Assembly: GCA_023078555.1 (NCBI GenBank)
Contig: CM041201.1
Span: 7,447,172 to 7,511,171, forward strand
Length of the DNA: 64,000 nucleotides
Origin: Ulva prolifera
Lineage: Eukaryota; Chlorophyta; Ulvophyceae; Ulvales; Ulvaceae
Direction of reading: 5' to 3'
Below are positions 11,206 through 23,416 of the stretch, piece by piece (within the stretch, counting starts at the first letter, position 1; each line of letters starts with the position of its first letter). Made by a program: the position numbers and the translations under genes. A model generated the notes under the pieces. It saw only the letters and a list, made by a program, of their open reading frames with translations, made no database searches and was not told the origin of the DNA.

Positions 11206-14200
11206 ATGAAGTCAACGATAGTGAGCCGAAATCGTGGGCCAGTCGGCAGGCCGGCATCCTCGCGGGGGATTGCTACGCGTGCCCTTCGTGACTCGAGCTG
11301 GTCGGTGCGTCAGCATATAGTGTACAGTTTTAGCTGCACGCCTTGAACATCGCAATTTCAGTGACTGTCAATTCAAATTTGTTATTTCTGGTCTTTTCGC
11401 AACAGCGCATATTTTGCAGCAGGATCCCGAGGGCTGGAAAGCGCAGCGGCGCGCATCCATCCAACGCATGCGGTCCAGCCTGCCTGAGCCAGAGGAAGAC
11501 ACACGCGACCAGGGCATGGATCCCGTACTTCTGTCATCAGCTGGCCGCTTCGCACAGTTTCCGCGGATGGTGGACGCACTAGGCAGTCCAGCCAACGTGG
11601 CTGTGTCCCCACCGGACGCACGACAGCCTCGTGGACCGGCCAACAACGACATGTTCGCGCCTGCCATGCCAAATGCAGTCTGCAGAAGCGGATCTTCGCC
11701 TCCGATGAGACGGGAACCTCGGTATGACCGCCGTGAGCGCCGGTGGACCCACGATGACCCCGAGCCGATGCCCCCACGAGACCCGCAAGCAGATTGGGAC
11801 CGCCACGTCGCATCTGTCGTGCAACGCCGAGGCCCAGCAACCCCACAACCAATGTCAGAACGTGCAGCTCGCAACAGACGACGCTCTGGCCCGCCTGCCT
11901 CCCGTTACCCAGACGAGTACAGCTACGCACAACCTCCCGCCGCCCCAGCCTTCGCAGACCCACCCCCACCTCCACAGCCAGCATCACAGCAGCCCTCCTC
12001 ATACCTCCAGCAACCACTTGACCAGGGCACCATCGCTCAGCAACCCCCAGCACCTCCGCAGCGCCGCCAGCTCGCCCGCACCCCCGTCGACCTCTTCGGC
12101 GATGCAAACATGTACCTTCCCGGCCAGCGATCCGGCACCCTCGACCTTGACAGCGCCGAAAGCGGCCCCTTCCCTCGCGAGCAGGCCCAGCTGCCGCAGC
12201 CGTACACGCCCGTCGGCCGCGGCTGGCAGCGCGTGCCTGTGTACGACGCCACCCCGGGAGCCGCAGACGCGCCTGCAGAGGCCCCCCCGGAGCCGGAGGC
12301 GATTCCGCTTGCGGCACGGTACACCGTAAACGACAACGACGTGTTTGTGTACGCGTCGTGCGACATCCGTGACTCGCCGAAGTACCGCCGCGCACGCCTC
12401 CTTGAGGCGACCGCAGCCGCCGCCGCACTGCAGCCCCCGGCGGCCCCCAAGGAGGAACCGGCCAGCCACAGCGCTAGCAGCAGCAGCAGCGGCGCGCCGA
12501 CCTCGTTTGCCGCGCCCGGCCTCGCGCAGAACCCGGCCCCATCCCCGGCTACTGCACCCCAGGCGAGCAGCACCCTCCACGCTGATGCATCAGGCGGCTC
12601 CCCGGCGGCGGCTCCCCAGGAGGAGCGCAGGGCTGCCGGCCGGGCCGGGGCCGCCGTGTGGACGCAGCTGCTGCAGACTCCCAGCGAACCGCGGGATGTG
12701 CAGCGGCCCGGGGATGGCCGTGCAGGGAACGCTGCGCAGGGGCCTGCCGGCATCTGGGCAGATATGCTCGCCCGCGAGAGCGATAGCGCGGCCGCTCCGC
12801 GGAGCCCTGCCGCAGATCATGGCGGTCCGGACAAGGAGGCCGCGCGGGGCGTGGCGGCCGTCGCCGCCGGGGTGGCGGGGGCGGCCGTCACCGCTGCGGC
12901 TGCTGTGCGCGTGGCGGCGGAGGCTGCTGAGGAAGGCATATTCGACGACACTCCGATGGCTGCAGGCAGTAGCCGTGCAGATGTCCCTGCGGCAGCTGCA
13001 GATGTGGCGGTTGTGGACGGGGGTGCCACCCCGACGTCAAGCGGCGAGGCGCCGGCTGCCAGGGGGCAGGCAGAAATGGCGGACCCGCGTGAGTATACGC
13101 TCACAGCTGGCGGACAGGGGGGCTTGGGTCCCGCAGCGGCTGGGGCCGGTGGCGAGGCTGGTGCGGGGCCTGCGTTTGACTTGGACGACCACTCTGAGCT
13201 GCCGGGTGTCGATCAAGCAAGCATGAGCCTTGAGGGCAAGGATCGTTCGATCGATTCCGAGGGAGCCCCAGGTCAGGAGGGAGAGGGGCGCCGCGGGGAG
13301 GGGCAACGGCCGCCGGCGGCGGCGGGGTTGCCGCCTGTGGCCATGTACGCAGGCATCGGGCCCGCTGGCACAGCGCTGTTCTTCGACCCGCGGTCTGGTG
13401 CCGCGGCGGGAGGGGCTGGCCGAGAGGACGAGGACCCTGCGCCGGTGTCACCACCAGCGGAGAGGGATACGGCCCCTGGCTACTTCACTGACGTGGAGCC
13501 CCGCACGGCGATGGATCCGCCTGCGCTGGTTGAGGGTGGGGCTGAGTGGGCCGCGGACAGCCGGTGGGCGGCTTCTGATGGGGTGGCAGGGTGGCAAGAG
13601 CCGGGGCCCGGGCCGCAGGCGGTGATGCCGGCAGTGCCGCAGGCGGACATGTATGCGGATGTTCCGGGTGTGGCGCAGGCACCGGGTGAAGAGGGGGCCG
13701 GCTTTCCGCGGGGGCTGCCGGCAGCAGCAGAGGAGGCGGCGATTGTGTTGGCGACGCCGACGATGGAGGCGCCCGAGGTGGTGCAGGGGTGCGTGCCGCG
13801 GAGCCGAATGCGGGGCAACACCTGCCTGCCGCCTCTGCGTCACCCGTCTCGAGCGCGTGATTTCTGATGGCAGGCGCAGAACTCGGGGCTCTTGAGTGCT
13901 GTCTACCTCTGACTGTGAACGGTATCTGTGCGCGGTCGTAAATTTGTCTGTTGTGCCCCAACAAAAGCATCTGGTGCTGCTGGCGGCAGGCGCATCGCAG
14001 CTGCATGTGTGGTACAGCTGATGGCGACTCGCTGTCTGCAGGGGATGGCTTGCGACTGAGACGCGGCCGGCGTGGCAGCTGCGGCTGCCGCCTCCGGCGC
14101 GCCGTCTCGCGACCATCGCGGGCCGCGCCCAGGCGATCTGGAACACGCTGTTCCCCGAGAAGGCGCCAGAGCAGAAGGAGCTAGAGGAGAAGGTCCGGCT

Positions 14201-14297
14201 GGCGGTTGTGCGGGGAGACCTGCACTGGAGTGTGCTGAACGACGTGAAGCAGGGCAGGCGGATCGAGCCGGAGCAGCTGGCCGCGATCGATCGGTGA
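11206..14297 (+). CDS. Hypothetical Ala/Pro-rich protein, 907 aa
   Basis: Three exons agree in phase: 11206-11304, 11420-13788 and 14042-14297, both donors GTGCGT, giving 907 residues. I do not recognise the family. The protein starts MKSTIVSRNRGPVGRP, an Arg/Ser-rich segment that could be a targeting peptide or just disordered. Two islands look folded within long Ala/Pro/Gly/Glu-rich sequence: one around residues 325-355 (YTVNDNDVFVYASCDIRD then SPKYRRARL), and the C-terminal about 85 residues (AIWNTLFPEKAPEQKELEEK, then VLNDVKQGRRIEPEQLAAID), which are helical and charged. The C-terminal exon was chosen because it restores strong codon bias and removes the improbable read-through ending at 13867. 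There are no membrane segments. It converges on the next gene, 0.3 kb away. Confidence 0.7.
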
Positions 14298-14602
14298 CCA
14301 CGAGCAGACGATGCTGTGGGACACACCCTGCCTCTGTGGGGATGCAGGATTTGCTTCTGTTCCTTGCAGAAGCCATGTGGCGTGATTATTGTCAGCAGGT
14401 GATTGGCTTTCGACTTGGAAGTGTATGGTAATTGCTTGTAGATACGGGGTGACACGTACACAATTAGAGATTGTCTGCAGGTCTATGTAGAAGGTTTACA
14501 AGTGTGTATCTGGAGGCTGTTGACAGCAGTGTATATGTCATCATAGCGGTGGTGCTACCCTGCTGTAACCACTGAACTGACTCTGTTGTCAAAGGGACAA
14601 CG
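14298..14602. other. Short convergent 3' spacer
   Basis: This space lies between two convergent genes and should hold both 3' UTRs. A TGTAA, the usual green-algal polyadenylation signal, occurs near 14573 on +, but it lies about 270 nt after the upstream stop, so its role is uncertain. Confidence 0.3.
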
Positions 14603-15492
14603 CTACAGTTTTGATCTGATGTTGACACTCAGCATGCGGGCTTGCTTCCGTTTCATCCTCGCAAACTGCTCGATGATGAAGTTGGTGACTCCGTCGGGGA
14701 ATGGGATAGCACTGTGTGCTTCCAGCACGCCCTCCTCCCACTTCTGCAGCACCACTCGGTTGGCAGCCACATGCGCAACGAACTTGAGGAGCTCTGCACT
14801 CATCTGGTCTGACTCCAGCAGATCGATCCGTTTGACGATGACCTCTGCAGCTTGCTCGTTGAGCGGCTGGAGAACAGTGACCATCCAATGCCTGCATACG
14901 GCAGACTTGGCATCATCGCGTGGACCTGTATGCACGACTACATATCTGTGTGCATGAGCATAGTCACAAAGGCAGGTGCTGGGAATGATCGACGTGTTCA
15001 GGGGATGTGATGATACATCCACAATGGTGTGGCTGTTGCAGGCAACTTCTTCAGCTTGGTTCATGTGATGCAGCAGACCTGTAGGCCTGGGCCACTTTCC
15101 CTTGTGGATCTGCGGTGAGCGTTTCTCTGAATGCCTGGGCTCGGGACTGCCCGGGCTGAGGGCTCAGAGGCGCTGCTTGCACCATTGTTCTGTACGTTGT
15201 CTCAGTAGCTGTGATGCAAGACAGCAGCGGGCCGTACAGCTCCCGGAGCTGCTCATTGATTCTCTCGATGTTGGCCTTTCTTGCATCAGCGGTTTTGGTG
15301 TGCCAGTATGTGAACAGGTATCCTGCAGCATCCAAGGATCAAAGTCACCCGGTTCCGCAGAACGCATTCTGTGCGAGCGGACCAAGCCTTCCCTTCCTGC
15401 CACATGATGAACCGGTTGAACTGCAGACACTGTTGCCATGTGGACATACCTGCAATGGCGAAGAATACTGAATTCAACTGAAGCGGGGCCAT
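14603..15492 (-). CDS. Conserved-looking helical protein of unknown function, 191 aa
   Basis: Three exons join in phase: 15492-15450 (14 codons plus one base), 15322-15079 and 14891-14603. The protein begins MAPLQLNSVFFAIAGYLFTY, a short hydrophobic stretch that could anchor it or act as a signal. It continues with WHTKTADARKANIERINEQL and RELYGPLL, an amphipathic helix, and with LQPLNEQAAEVIVKRIDLLE and VAHVAANRVVLQKW. The even codon bias, lack of low complexity and dense charged helices indicate a real conserved domain. It resembles uncharacterised proteins I associate with algae and other protists, but I cannot name a function. It is predicted mostly alpha-helical with a basic end (FARMKRKQARML). 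It diverges from the SAP-like gene. Confidence 0.75.
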
Positions 15493-15977
15493 GCTGCTCA
15501 GCCCATGCTGGAAGCGGGCAGGTCGACTATGCAAGCGCGGCCTTGTCCATTTGTACCCGCAGGGTGGTCACATTATTTCAAAGAGTGCAATGCTGCCCGG
15601 TACTTGTCGCGTGTAGTTGCCAGCGCAGCGCAACCGCTGAAGACGTCCTGACGTGGCATGACAGATGTATACAACTCTTTACGCATTGCAGGGCCTAACT
15701 TAAAATCGTGTTACTCTGTGTTTCTGTCCCTGCATACGCTCTGTGATCATCATCAACAAAGGCGGTTCGACATCGCGATCGCCCATGTGCACAATCGCTG
15801 GCGACAGCTCAGCGTTTGCTCCTCGCAATGGAGAAGTGACCGCCCGCTCGCTCGATGCAGGCAGCGGGAGCTAACTGAACACAAAGTGACGTCAAATAAT
15901 TGCAGGCAGTCGCACTTACATCTGCATCGGTCACCTGTCGAGAGCAGTTCTGGCATACGACAACTCGCAAATGACCC
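15493..15977. promoter_or_regulatory. Divergent intergenic region
   Basis: This is the only space between two divergent starts, so it probably holds both promoters. No TATA box or recognised element is evident. The start of the + gene at 15978 is the first ATG of a frame with a good downstream splice, but an upstream non-coding exon is possible. Confidence 0.35.
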
Positions 15978-18900
15978 ATGAACACATCCAGCGTTGCCAA
16001 ACCGTCCTTGTCCAAGTTAAGCTTGGAGAAATATGCAGCAATTTGCACGCTGCTGAAGGGAGGGCATGACGTTGCCAGTTCGATCCCGCTGGGGGAGCTG
16101 AAAGAGGTACATCGATCGTGTCACCCACCGGATGGTGCACCACAGTTTGACCTGCTCATACCACCCGAAGTGCTCTAGATCCAGTGTTTGAAGATATGGC
16201 GAATGCCAATTTTCAATTCCCTACTCTGTCGTTCGTCTGTTCAGGTCGCCAAGATCAACGGCATTGTGAAGGGCAAGAACAGCCGGGTGGAGATGTTGCA
16301 GCGCCTCAGCAGTTGCAGCATCGCCCAGCCTTTCATAACAGATGAGCAACACCCATCGGTGCGACCCACTGATCTTTCGACGCCCCGCTGCGAACTCAAC
16401 AGACCACAGGCTGTGTGGCAGTCCTGCCCAGCCCCGGGCATCGACCTTGACCCAGCCTCAATCTGCCGCAGGATAGTCAGTGTGCTCCTCCGCCTCTGGA
16501 GGCAGGCGATCTCACTGCTCTGCTATGGGCTGCCCCAAGCGAAGACCTCGTCAAAGGAGTGGAGAGTGCTCCCACACTTCTGGACTTTGCTGGCATATCA
16601 ACTGCTCCTCCACCAACCAGCAGCCAAGAGCTAACAGCATCAGCCTACCACAGCGGTGCACATTTTGCACGCCTTCCTCAGCACACTCACCCATCCTCTG
16701 TAGGAGCGTCTCAGCCACCGTATGGGTTCCCAGAGTCAACCCAGCCACACTATGCTCCACCCATGCACCCTCCACCATCCCAACACCCACTCCCCTCGCA
16801 GCCGGTTCACACCCAGTTTGCAACTCAGGCGTTGGGTCAGGCACCTCTCCAATCGCAGGCCCCAGCCCACCTGTCGCTGCTCCCTTCCCAGCACTCTCAG
16901 CTCACACAACACCCAACTTTCACTCAAGCCCACCAGACAACGTTCAGCCATGCACCACACCTCCAACCGTCCAGAGCTGCTCCACAAGCACAGGCGGTTC
17001 TTCTAGCTGCTTCCCATCTGCCCTCCAACCCTCCCCAGCCAGCAATCCACCCAGTTTCAGCTTCACAGCACCCATTCACGTCCCAGCACCAACCCTCCTC
17101 TACACTACCCCCACACACCCCAGCACCGCCACATCTCCAGTCACAGCACCCAAGTCTCCCCAGCGCAGTTCCTACAGCCACAACTGCCCATGCCCCAGCC
17201 TCGATCCCGGTCGCGCTGCCACCAGCACCCCGCACCCAGGAACAGCAGCACCGATGCATGCCTCCAATACCCCAGCAGCCCCAAGCCAGCCAACAGCATG
17301 CGCCTCCACGGTCGCATCAACTCTCACTGCACCAGCAGCCTGGACCACCCCAACAGCTGCGCACCGCTGGTGTTCCTGGACACTCCCAACACCCTCATCC
17401 CCCACAGCACCACCAGCCCCACACCGGCCCAGCCCAGGGGCTGCCACCTTTCCCCGCATCACCTTTCTCGGCAGGTCATGTCGCAGGTCTCGCTGGGGCA
17501 CCTCCCGCTCAGCCCCTGGCCTTGCCTGAGTCGGACAGCAGCGACGGCGAATGCAAGCTACAAGATCTGCCGCTCTGGCTGCTGCAGGACACCGTCGAGG
17601 TGGCGCTGACGAGCTCTGCTGCGGGAGTGCAGCGGGAGGTGGCGCTGGAGCGCAGGCGGGTGGCTGTGTGTTTCATGGAGGACACAGATGTGGACGTGGA
17701 GTCCGGGGGGAAAACCCGCTCGTGCAACCTCCCGCACGGGGTATACGATGGCAGAGTGATGGAGGTTTGCGGCTGATGCTCGCTGTGCCGCCTCTGCGTG
17801 AATTGCTGCTTGTGGATGGGTGCTTGGACTCATCGAAGGCACAGGGAAAGAGGGCCCAGCTGCAACTGGCCCGGGTGGGCGCTGGCCTGGCAAGTGTATG
17901 TCAGCGGGATACGTGAGGGGGAAGTCCCGCACCGCGGAGTTGTGGCTGCATTGGAATGAATGGGACTTTGCCCTTCGTGCACTTGTGTCACCAAAAAATC
18001 AGATCGGTCAAGCAATCAGACCTCATGCCTCAGATTGGAGCTACCGGCATGGCAACTCTGCTGTTGTCTCGCGCGCCTGGCTCGTGGTCACATGGCCTTA
18101 CTGCTTGGTGTTTCTCTGTGAAGTGTCCAGAGGTGGCTCCAGTCATGTGGCATGCATTACGCAGGTGCACTTGGACATGGAGCATGCAGAGGGTGCCTGT
18201 GAGCCAGGCTGCACCGAGAGGCACCGCTTCTGCACCGTGAAGCTCGCGGTGCCGCAGAAGGGGCGGCCGGCAGTGCCGGTGCTGATGTGGATCGACCTCG
18301 CGCCGCAGCTGCAGGCCGCCTCCTTCGCTGCCTTCCTGCGGCACACCGCCGACGTGCGCTGCCGCCGCCTGTGCGTGTACGGCTGCCGTGGAAACCCGCA
18401 GTTTCGAATGCGAATCGCTCAGTTCAGAGGTCGTGGGGGTGGCTTTACAGTCGATCGCGCGGCTGTGCGTGGGTGGCCGATGTTCCGGGACCACTGCCGT
18501 TCGGCCACCGCTGCAAGTGAGTGAGTGGAGCCTGTCGTTGCAGACACTGTCGATCTAGATGTGCGCACTGGTGATTCGGATGGGAAGACAGACTCTGGGG
18601 GGTGCCTCGGGCTCGGATTTATACGCCTCGGGCTCGGATTTATACGTCGCGGTGCATGTTTACATCCACGGGTCATACCAGGCCACAGCGTATGTTTGGC
18701 GCTGAGTGTTCTCAGAGTGCTCCATTCTGATCGTGGCTGGCAAACAGAGACATGGTCCCATCTGCACATCGACAGGATCAGTGCAGTGAGCGATTGGGCG
18801 CATTGGAAAGGCACTGACACGAGCTCTGGCGCTACGACACGCCGTCCGCAGCATCTACCCGCCCGTCACCGTGACGAGTTACCGCAGTGGCCATCCATGT

Positions 18901-20857
18901 ATTGCAGATGACGACCAAACACCTGCAGGATGCGTGGATCCTTCTCGATGCGGGCGCGTCAGAGGAGCTGCCTGAGTTGCACGCGGCCGTGGCTGCCCAC
19001 CCCCCTGATCCCCCGCCACCCGCCCGCCCGCCACCTCCGCCCGCGGCCCCTGCACCACGCCCACGGCCGCGCAAACATGGCCAGAGTGCTGCTGCTACAG
19101 CTGCCGCACCTGCTGCAGCTCAACCTCCTGCAAATAGGGCAGCCGCGCGCCACGCGCCCAGCACACCCGCGCCCAGCACACTGCCAGCGCCCAGCACACT
19201 GCCAGCGCCCGGCTGCAGGCCGGCCTGCGTGCCCCAGGGGCCCCAGAGGCCACCGGCACCCCTGGCAGAGGAGGTGCGGCAGGGGGTGAGGCAAGAGAGC
19301 AGCTGCAGGCGCTCGCGGAGGCTCTCAGGTGCTGCCTTTGCACACAGCTGGGGCCAGTCGGCTAGATCTATGCGTTTACAGCAGCTGCACACACGCCACT
19401 GGGGTGTGATCGAGGTCTGGCATCCCAATTGTGTAGAGTCGTTGCCATGCCGAGTAATGGACGTGGGTGGTCTGTGACGGACGTGGACCTGTGCTTTTGA
19501 TGGCCTCTACAGCTCGAGGCTGATCAGGCTTTGGCACCAGGTGTCGCCTGCAACATTCTACACGAGTCTCTTTGCAGGCAAGCCTCCAGACAGAGCAACA
19601 GCTTCGGCCGCATGCGCAAAGGCCAGGGCTACAGAGTCAGCGCCGCCGAGTGTCCCTGACGCATCAGCGCAGCCGAGTGTCCCTGACCCAACGCCACTGG
19701 CCCCGACACCACTGCAACCTAGCAAAAGTAGCCCTGCTGCGCCACAAGTGGTGGACATGACAGAAGGCAATGCAGCAGAGCGCGGTGGCCAGGAGTCGGG
19801 AGTGGAGCAGCCTCGCCCACTGCAGGCAGCTCCAAAGGTGAGGCTAGCGGGAGGCAACACCGCTGCCATGGATGTGGCTCATGCAAGTGGCAGTAACGAC
19901 CGCGGCATCAGTGGTGCCGCTGCAGATAATCGGCTCAAGTCATGCAGCGCGCAGGATTCAATGGCAGCACCAGACGTGCATGCAAGGCCGACTCTGACAC
20001 CTGGCGCTGGTACTGGGAGCCAGCATGTGAGCGGCGTTTGTGGGGTACAGGGACAGGAGAGCACCAGGGGAGGGGCAGGTGCGGAGCGCCTCTGGCCTAA
20101 ATTCACACCTCTCGAAATCGAAACGGCTGTACGTGACCACCTCGCTTAGCACAGGAGGAGGCCCTGTGAGTTTCGTACGGTTGTCTGAGGGGGGTTTCCA
20201 GGTGGTTTACCCCTTCGGCATATGTGGTCCCGTTAACTCGGAGTTGACAACGTCCAATCGGATACGGCTCAGAAAATTCAGATTTACTCTACTTGACCTC
20301 TTGCCGGTTACCATGCCACGAGGCAATGTGCGGCTGGCCGCTCCTAGCTCCTTCTGACACCTCAATCAAACTCTGACTGCCCAAGACCGCAGCTGGGTCA
20401 TGTGCATGAGCTCTCTGGAGGGCACCGAGGCTCCACATCAGCGGTGATGGAAGACAAGGCCTTGTGTATTGGTTTGTTGTCGTTGCCCTGCGGAACAATG
20501 TGGCTATCTCTTCATGCATACACATGTATCTCCCGAGATGCATGGACTCCCTTGCCAGAAGCGATGTTCGGTTGGTTTTACATGGCCTTGCTTCCAGGTG
20601 ATGTGGGGGGTGCTGCAGCGGGAGGCTCGCGAGGCGCAGCGGAGGCGTGCGGCGGTGCCGCGGCGCAGCCGCCACGGGCTGATGCGGCGCAGCCGCCACG
20701 GGCTGATGCGGCGCAGCCGCCACGGGCTGCCGCGGCGCAGCCGCCACGGGCTGATGCGGCGCACAATGACGGCTGGGTGCCGCCGCAGGGCGGGGGTTGG
20801 GTCCGGGTGAAGCGCAAGAGGAGTGAGGTGCCCAGTGCAGTGGAGCGGCAGACGTAG
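15978..20857 (+). CDS. SAP-domain-like, Pro/Gln/His-rich protein
   Basis: The proposed exons are 15978-16106, 16245-16358, 16472-17764, 18165-18353, 18908-19328, 19578-20078 and 20598-20857, all in phase, giving about 968 residues. Residues about 36-66 (IPLGELKEVAKINGIVKGKN then SRVEMLQRLS) match the SAP pattern: two helices around a Gly-Lys turn. SAP modules bind AT-rich DNA or chromatin. Exon 3 encodes about 330 residues of Pro/His/Gln/Ser-rich disorder ending in a more ordered segment. Exon 4 (MWIDLAPQLQAASFAAFLRH) is Cys-rich. Exon 6 contains APQVVDMTEG, similar to a SUMO-interacting motif. The last exon encodes AQPPRADA repeats and a basic KRKRSE tail, a possible nuclear signal. SAP plus this motif recalls PIAS/SIZ SUMO ligases, but I find no SP-RING. 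The borders of exons 3 and 4 are the least certain. A nuclear role is inferred only. Confidence 0.55.
18605..18646. repeat. 21-bp tandem duplication
   Basis: Two identical units, CCTCGGGCTCGGATTTATAC plus G, lie head to tail. In the model used here they fall in an intron of the SAP-like gene. Confidence 0.9.
20663..20762. repeat. 24-bp coding tandem repeat, four copies
   Basis: Four units begin with GCGCAGCCGCCACGGGCTG; the third differs by GCC for GAT. In the chosen frame they encode AQPPRADA-type octapeptides. A second frame (RRSRHGLM repeats) is also open, so the coding frame depends on the splice from 20078. Confidence 0.85.
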
Positions 20858-22159
20858 CAGGCACCTGGCAATGCATGCACGCCACTGGTCTCCAATGGGG
20901 ATCAACCGCTGGGGTGGATAGAAGGCATGGCGCCTCGAGGACAGCACACATTGAGGACAGGGTACATTGGAGAGCATGTTTTATTGTGGATATCAGCCAT
21001 GCAAGCGTAGACTGGACCCAATGGACCGGGCTGAAGCAATGAAACTCTATCCTCGAGGATCCAAACGCAGAAGTAATACACCACATAATTCTTCAGCCCT
21101 GTGTAATAAGCATGCGCAGGGTACAGAGCAAACAGCCTTTTTAGTTCCCAGCCGCTTGGATGTGTGAACATGGACTGCTGCGAGGTGGGGATTGCTGACA
21201 ACATGGAGTGACAGGGTATGGACTCAATGGCTGGGTTGAGCGCTGCCATTGTGCTAAAGCTGCGACCCTTTCAGGCAGACAAGGGCAAAGCACCCTTCAT
21301 GAAATCGTACCTTATGTCAAACCAGCCCCTAAAGTTAAACCTTTTGTAAGATCAGTGGAGGTTCATCACCACAAAACTCCCATCTCGTGCCGCATCCAGT
21401 TTTTTTTTCTTTCCAGGCCGTTTGGATGAGTGATTTGAACGTGGACTTCCGCGTGGTCGGGATTGCTGACAGACAGCATGGATTGACGCGACATGGACTC
21501 AACGGCTGGGCTGAGCGCTGCCATTGCTGTGAAATTGTGGTCCGTTTGAACAGACTAGGGCACAGCAACTTTTGATTGATGTGTAGCTAGCCCGGATAGG
21601 TGAACTTTTTTCGGATCAGTCATTATTAGATGACCACGAACTCCCATCTTGGGACGCATACAGTCACTTGCTTACAATGAAGTACATGGATGTTTGCATG
21701 ACACACCCCAGCTTTGTGAATTGACCGGTTTCCCAACTAAAACCATCTGCATGCGAAGAGTCTGCATGCCTGGCTACACCTTGCGTTGGCTACGCCCAGG
21801 CAGCATCTGTGTACAGCTCACGTGATTGCAGCTCAGAGGGCTCTGGTATCAAGCTACGGCTGCTGCTCGCCTCAGTTCGCTGCATAAGTACCAGCACTGG
21901 AGGCTACTCACACTTGAGCCTGCAGGTCCATGGTGCAAAGCCAGCAGCGAGCGCATGGCTGCTTCCAGAAAAAAACGTCAGCAGGCCTTGTGACCAGTAG
22001 CCACGAAATTATCCGCAGCCACCACTTGGAAGTTCATTGTTTCACTATCAGTCTCCATGTGCCATATCCACGTCACGCTACCACGACAGACTGAGAAGCT
22101 TTGTCATCACTGTACCTAGCTATCTCAAGGCGGCGATCTTCGGCACCTGTACATCTCAT
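20858..22159. other. Intergenic region with degenerate repeats
   Basis: No gene is recognised. Two diverged head-to-tail copies of an about 260-bp sequence lie at about 21140-21400 and 21401-21665, sharing GGGATTGCTGACA, ATGGACTCAA, GAGCGCTGCCATTG and AACTCCCATCT. A more diverged third copy may precede them at 20960-21138. Beyond 21665 I see nothing supportable. Confidence 0.5.
21140..21665. repeat. Diverged about 260-bp tandem repeat, two to three copies
   Basis: Shared blocks in the same order are GGGATTGCTGACA (21190 and 21461), GACTCAA(T/C)GGCTGGG, GAGCGCTGCCATTG, a CA(A/G)GGGCAAAGCA/TAGGGCACAGCA block, GATCAGT and AACTCCCATCT. No open frame is conserved between the copies, so this looks like a non-coding satellite or an old mobile-element remnant. 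Confidence 0.65.
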
Positions 22160-23416
22160 TTAGGCATCGCCCTCATCTGGGGGTTCGGACGTGACAGGCG
22201 TGTGCTGAATGATCCAAGTGAGCCATTTCAACACTCCAGCTTTTGCAGTGGCGTTGGTGAAGGACTTGAGACCAACAGAAGACCATGGCTTGTCTTCCGC
22301 TGTCACAAACGTATCATTGCTGTGATACTTCCAGTGCGCCTTGGCGTGCTTCTTGGACCCTTGAGCAGCAACCACTGTGCCTAGGCCATCGCCCTCTGCG
22401 AAAGTCAAAGCAAACGTGAAGCTGCAGCCATCCTCTCCGGTCTTCATGGTGAATCTGCAACACAAGGCACATCGTAGCTGCGCCTGCAGAGACAAAATGC
22501 CCTGAAAGTCGCCGTTGTACGTATGAACACACCCTTTGAAGAACCTGTCTGCTTCTGGCAATGCAGTTTCGGGCTCAGGCTCTGGGACTGCTGGTGCGCG
22601 TTGGGCTGCTGCATGGCACACAGGACGTCACCAGCCACAGACACATACTCTGCAAGGCTATGCAATATCACAGGCTCTGCAGCTCTGGCATGTGGGCTGC
22701 ACAGACATGTGGGGTGCCTACGCTTCCGTTTGCGCTTCTTCTTGGGGTCATTCTTCTTGTGACGGGCAGGGTATCGGATCCGCCAGGGCTGGACCGCAAC
22801 AGAAGCATAGTCAGATTGTGCCCGCCTCAAAGTTGTAGCCAGTCGAGCAAAGGTGTGACTGCCATCAATGACGATCCAGACGCCGAGGAAGTCGTCCCAG
22901 CTGGCCACGGGCTGCAGTTCCGATAGCTTGTGCTCTCCAACCACTCTCACCAAGCCAGCATCGGAGAGCTTCAAGACAGATTGGATGAACAACCCAAGGC
23001 GGGGAGATGTGGCAGGAGTCGTAGATCGCTTGTCCTCAACGATGTTGGCAGTCGCCAGTAGATGCAAGAATTGGAGGCTCCTGCCAACGGATGCACATTG
23101 TCGGATCAGTGGTGCAGGCTGCTCAACTGCACTGCATTACGATGTACGTGCTGTTGCGGACGTACTTGTATCCTGAGAGCCCGATTTCAGGCACCTCTGC
23201 AACTGATCTCATGAAACACCTCAGAAAGAACGCAGTTCCCTCTGCGCTGAGCAGCTTGGGACCTTGCAGAACGAGACTGTGAGGTACTTTATCATCGTCG
23301 AAAGCCGTCGAGGCTTGATGGTCCTGTGTGTGCTTCCCACTTGTCGATTGCAGCCTGGTGAACCTTGCAGATATCGGGCAAGACGGACCATCACGATGTC
23401 GGATGACACGGCCCAT
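22160..23416 (-). CDS. Hypothetical multi-exon gene, poorly resolved
   Basis: Three minus-strand segments have plausible protein composition and splice borders. The first runs from ATG 23416 to about 23150 (MGRVIRHRDGPSCPISARF then VPHSLVLQGPKLLSAEGTAF). The second spans about 23070-22540 (RLGLFIQSVLKLSDAGLVRV, WDDFLGVWIVIDGSHTFARL, a basic KKKRKRKRR stretch, then EPVILHSLAEYVSVAGDVLC). The third spans about 22452-22160 (CSFTFALTFAEGDGLGTVVA to TSEPPDEGDA and stop). The KKKRKRKRR run could be a nuclear signal. GC content is lower than in neighbouring genes. I do not recognise the family, and the exact exon borders are not fixed. It could be two genes or a decaying one. Confidence 0.4.

Noticed and set aside
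13789..13867. Read-through end of the 817-codon frame as the true C-terminus
   Set aside because: The GTGCGT donor at 13789 joins in phase to a strongly coding exon at 14042, and the read-through residues look random.
18354..18907. SP-RING zinc finger expected for a SIZ/PIAS protein
   Set aside because: All three + frames were read for the Cys/His pattern and none shows it, so a SUMO ligase call is not justified.
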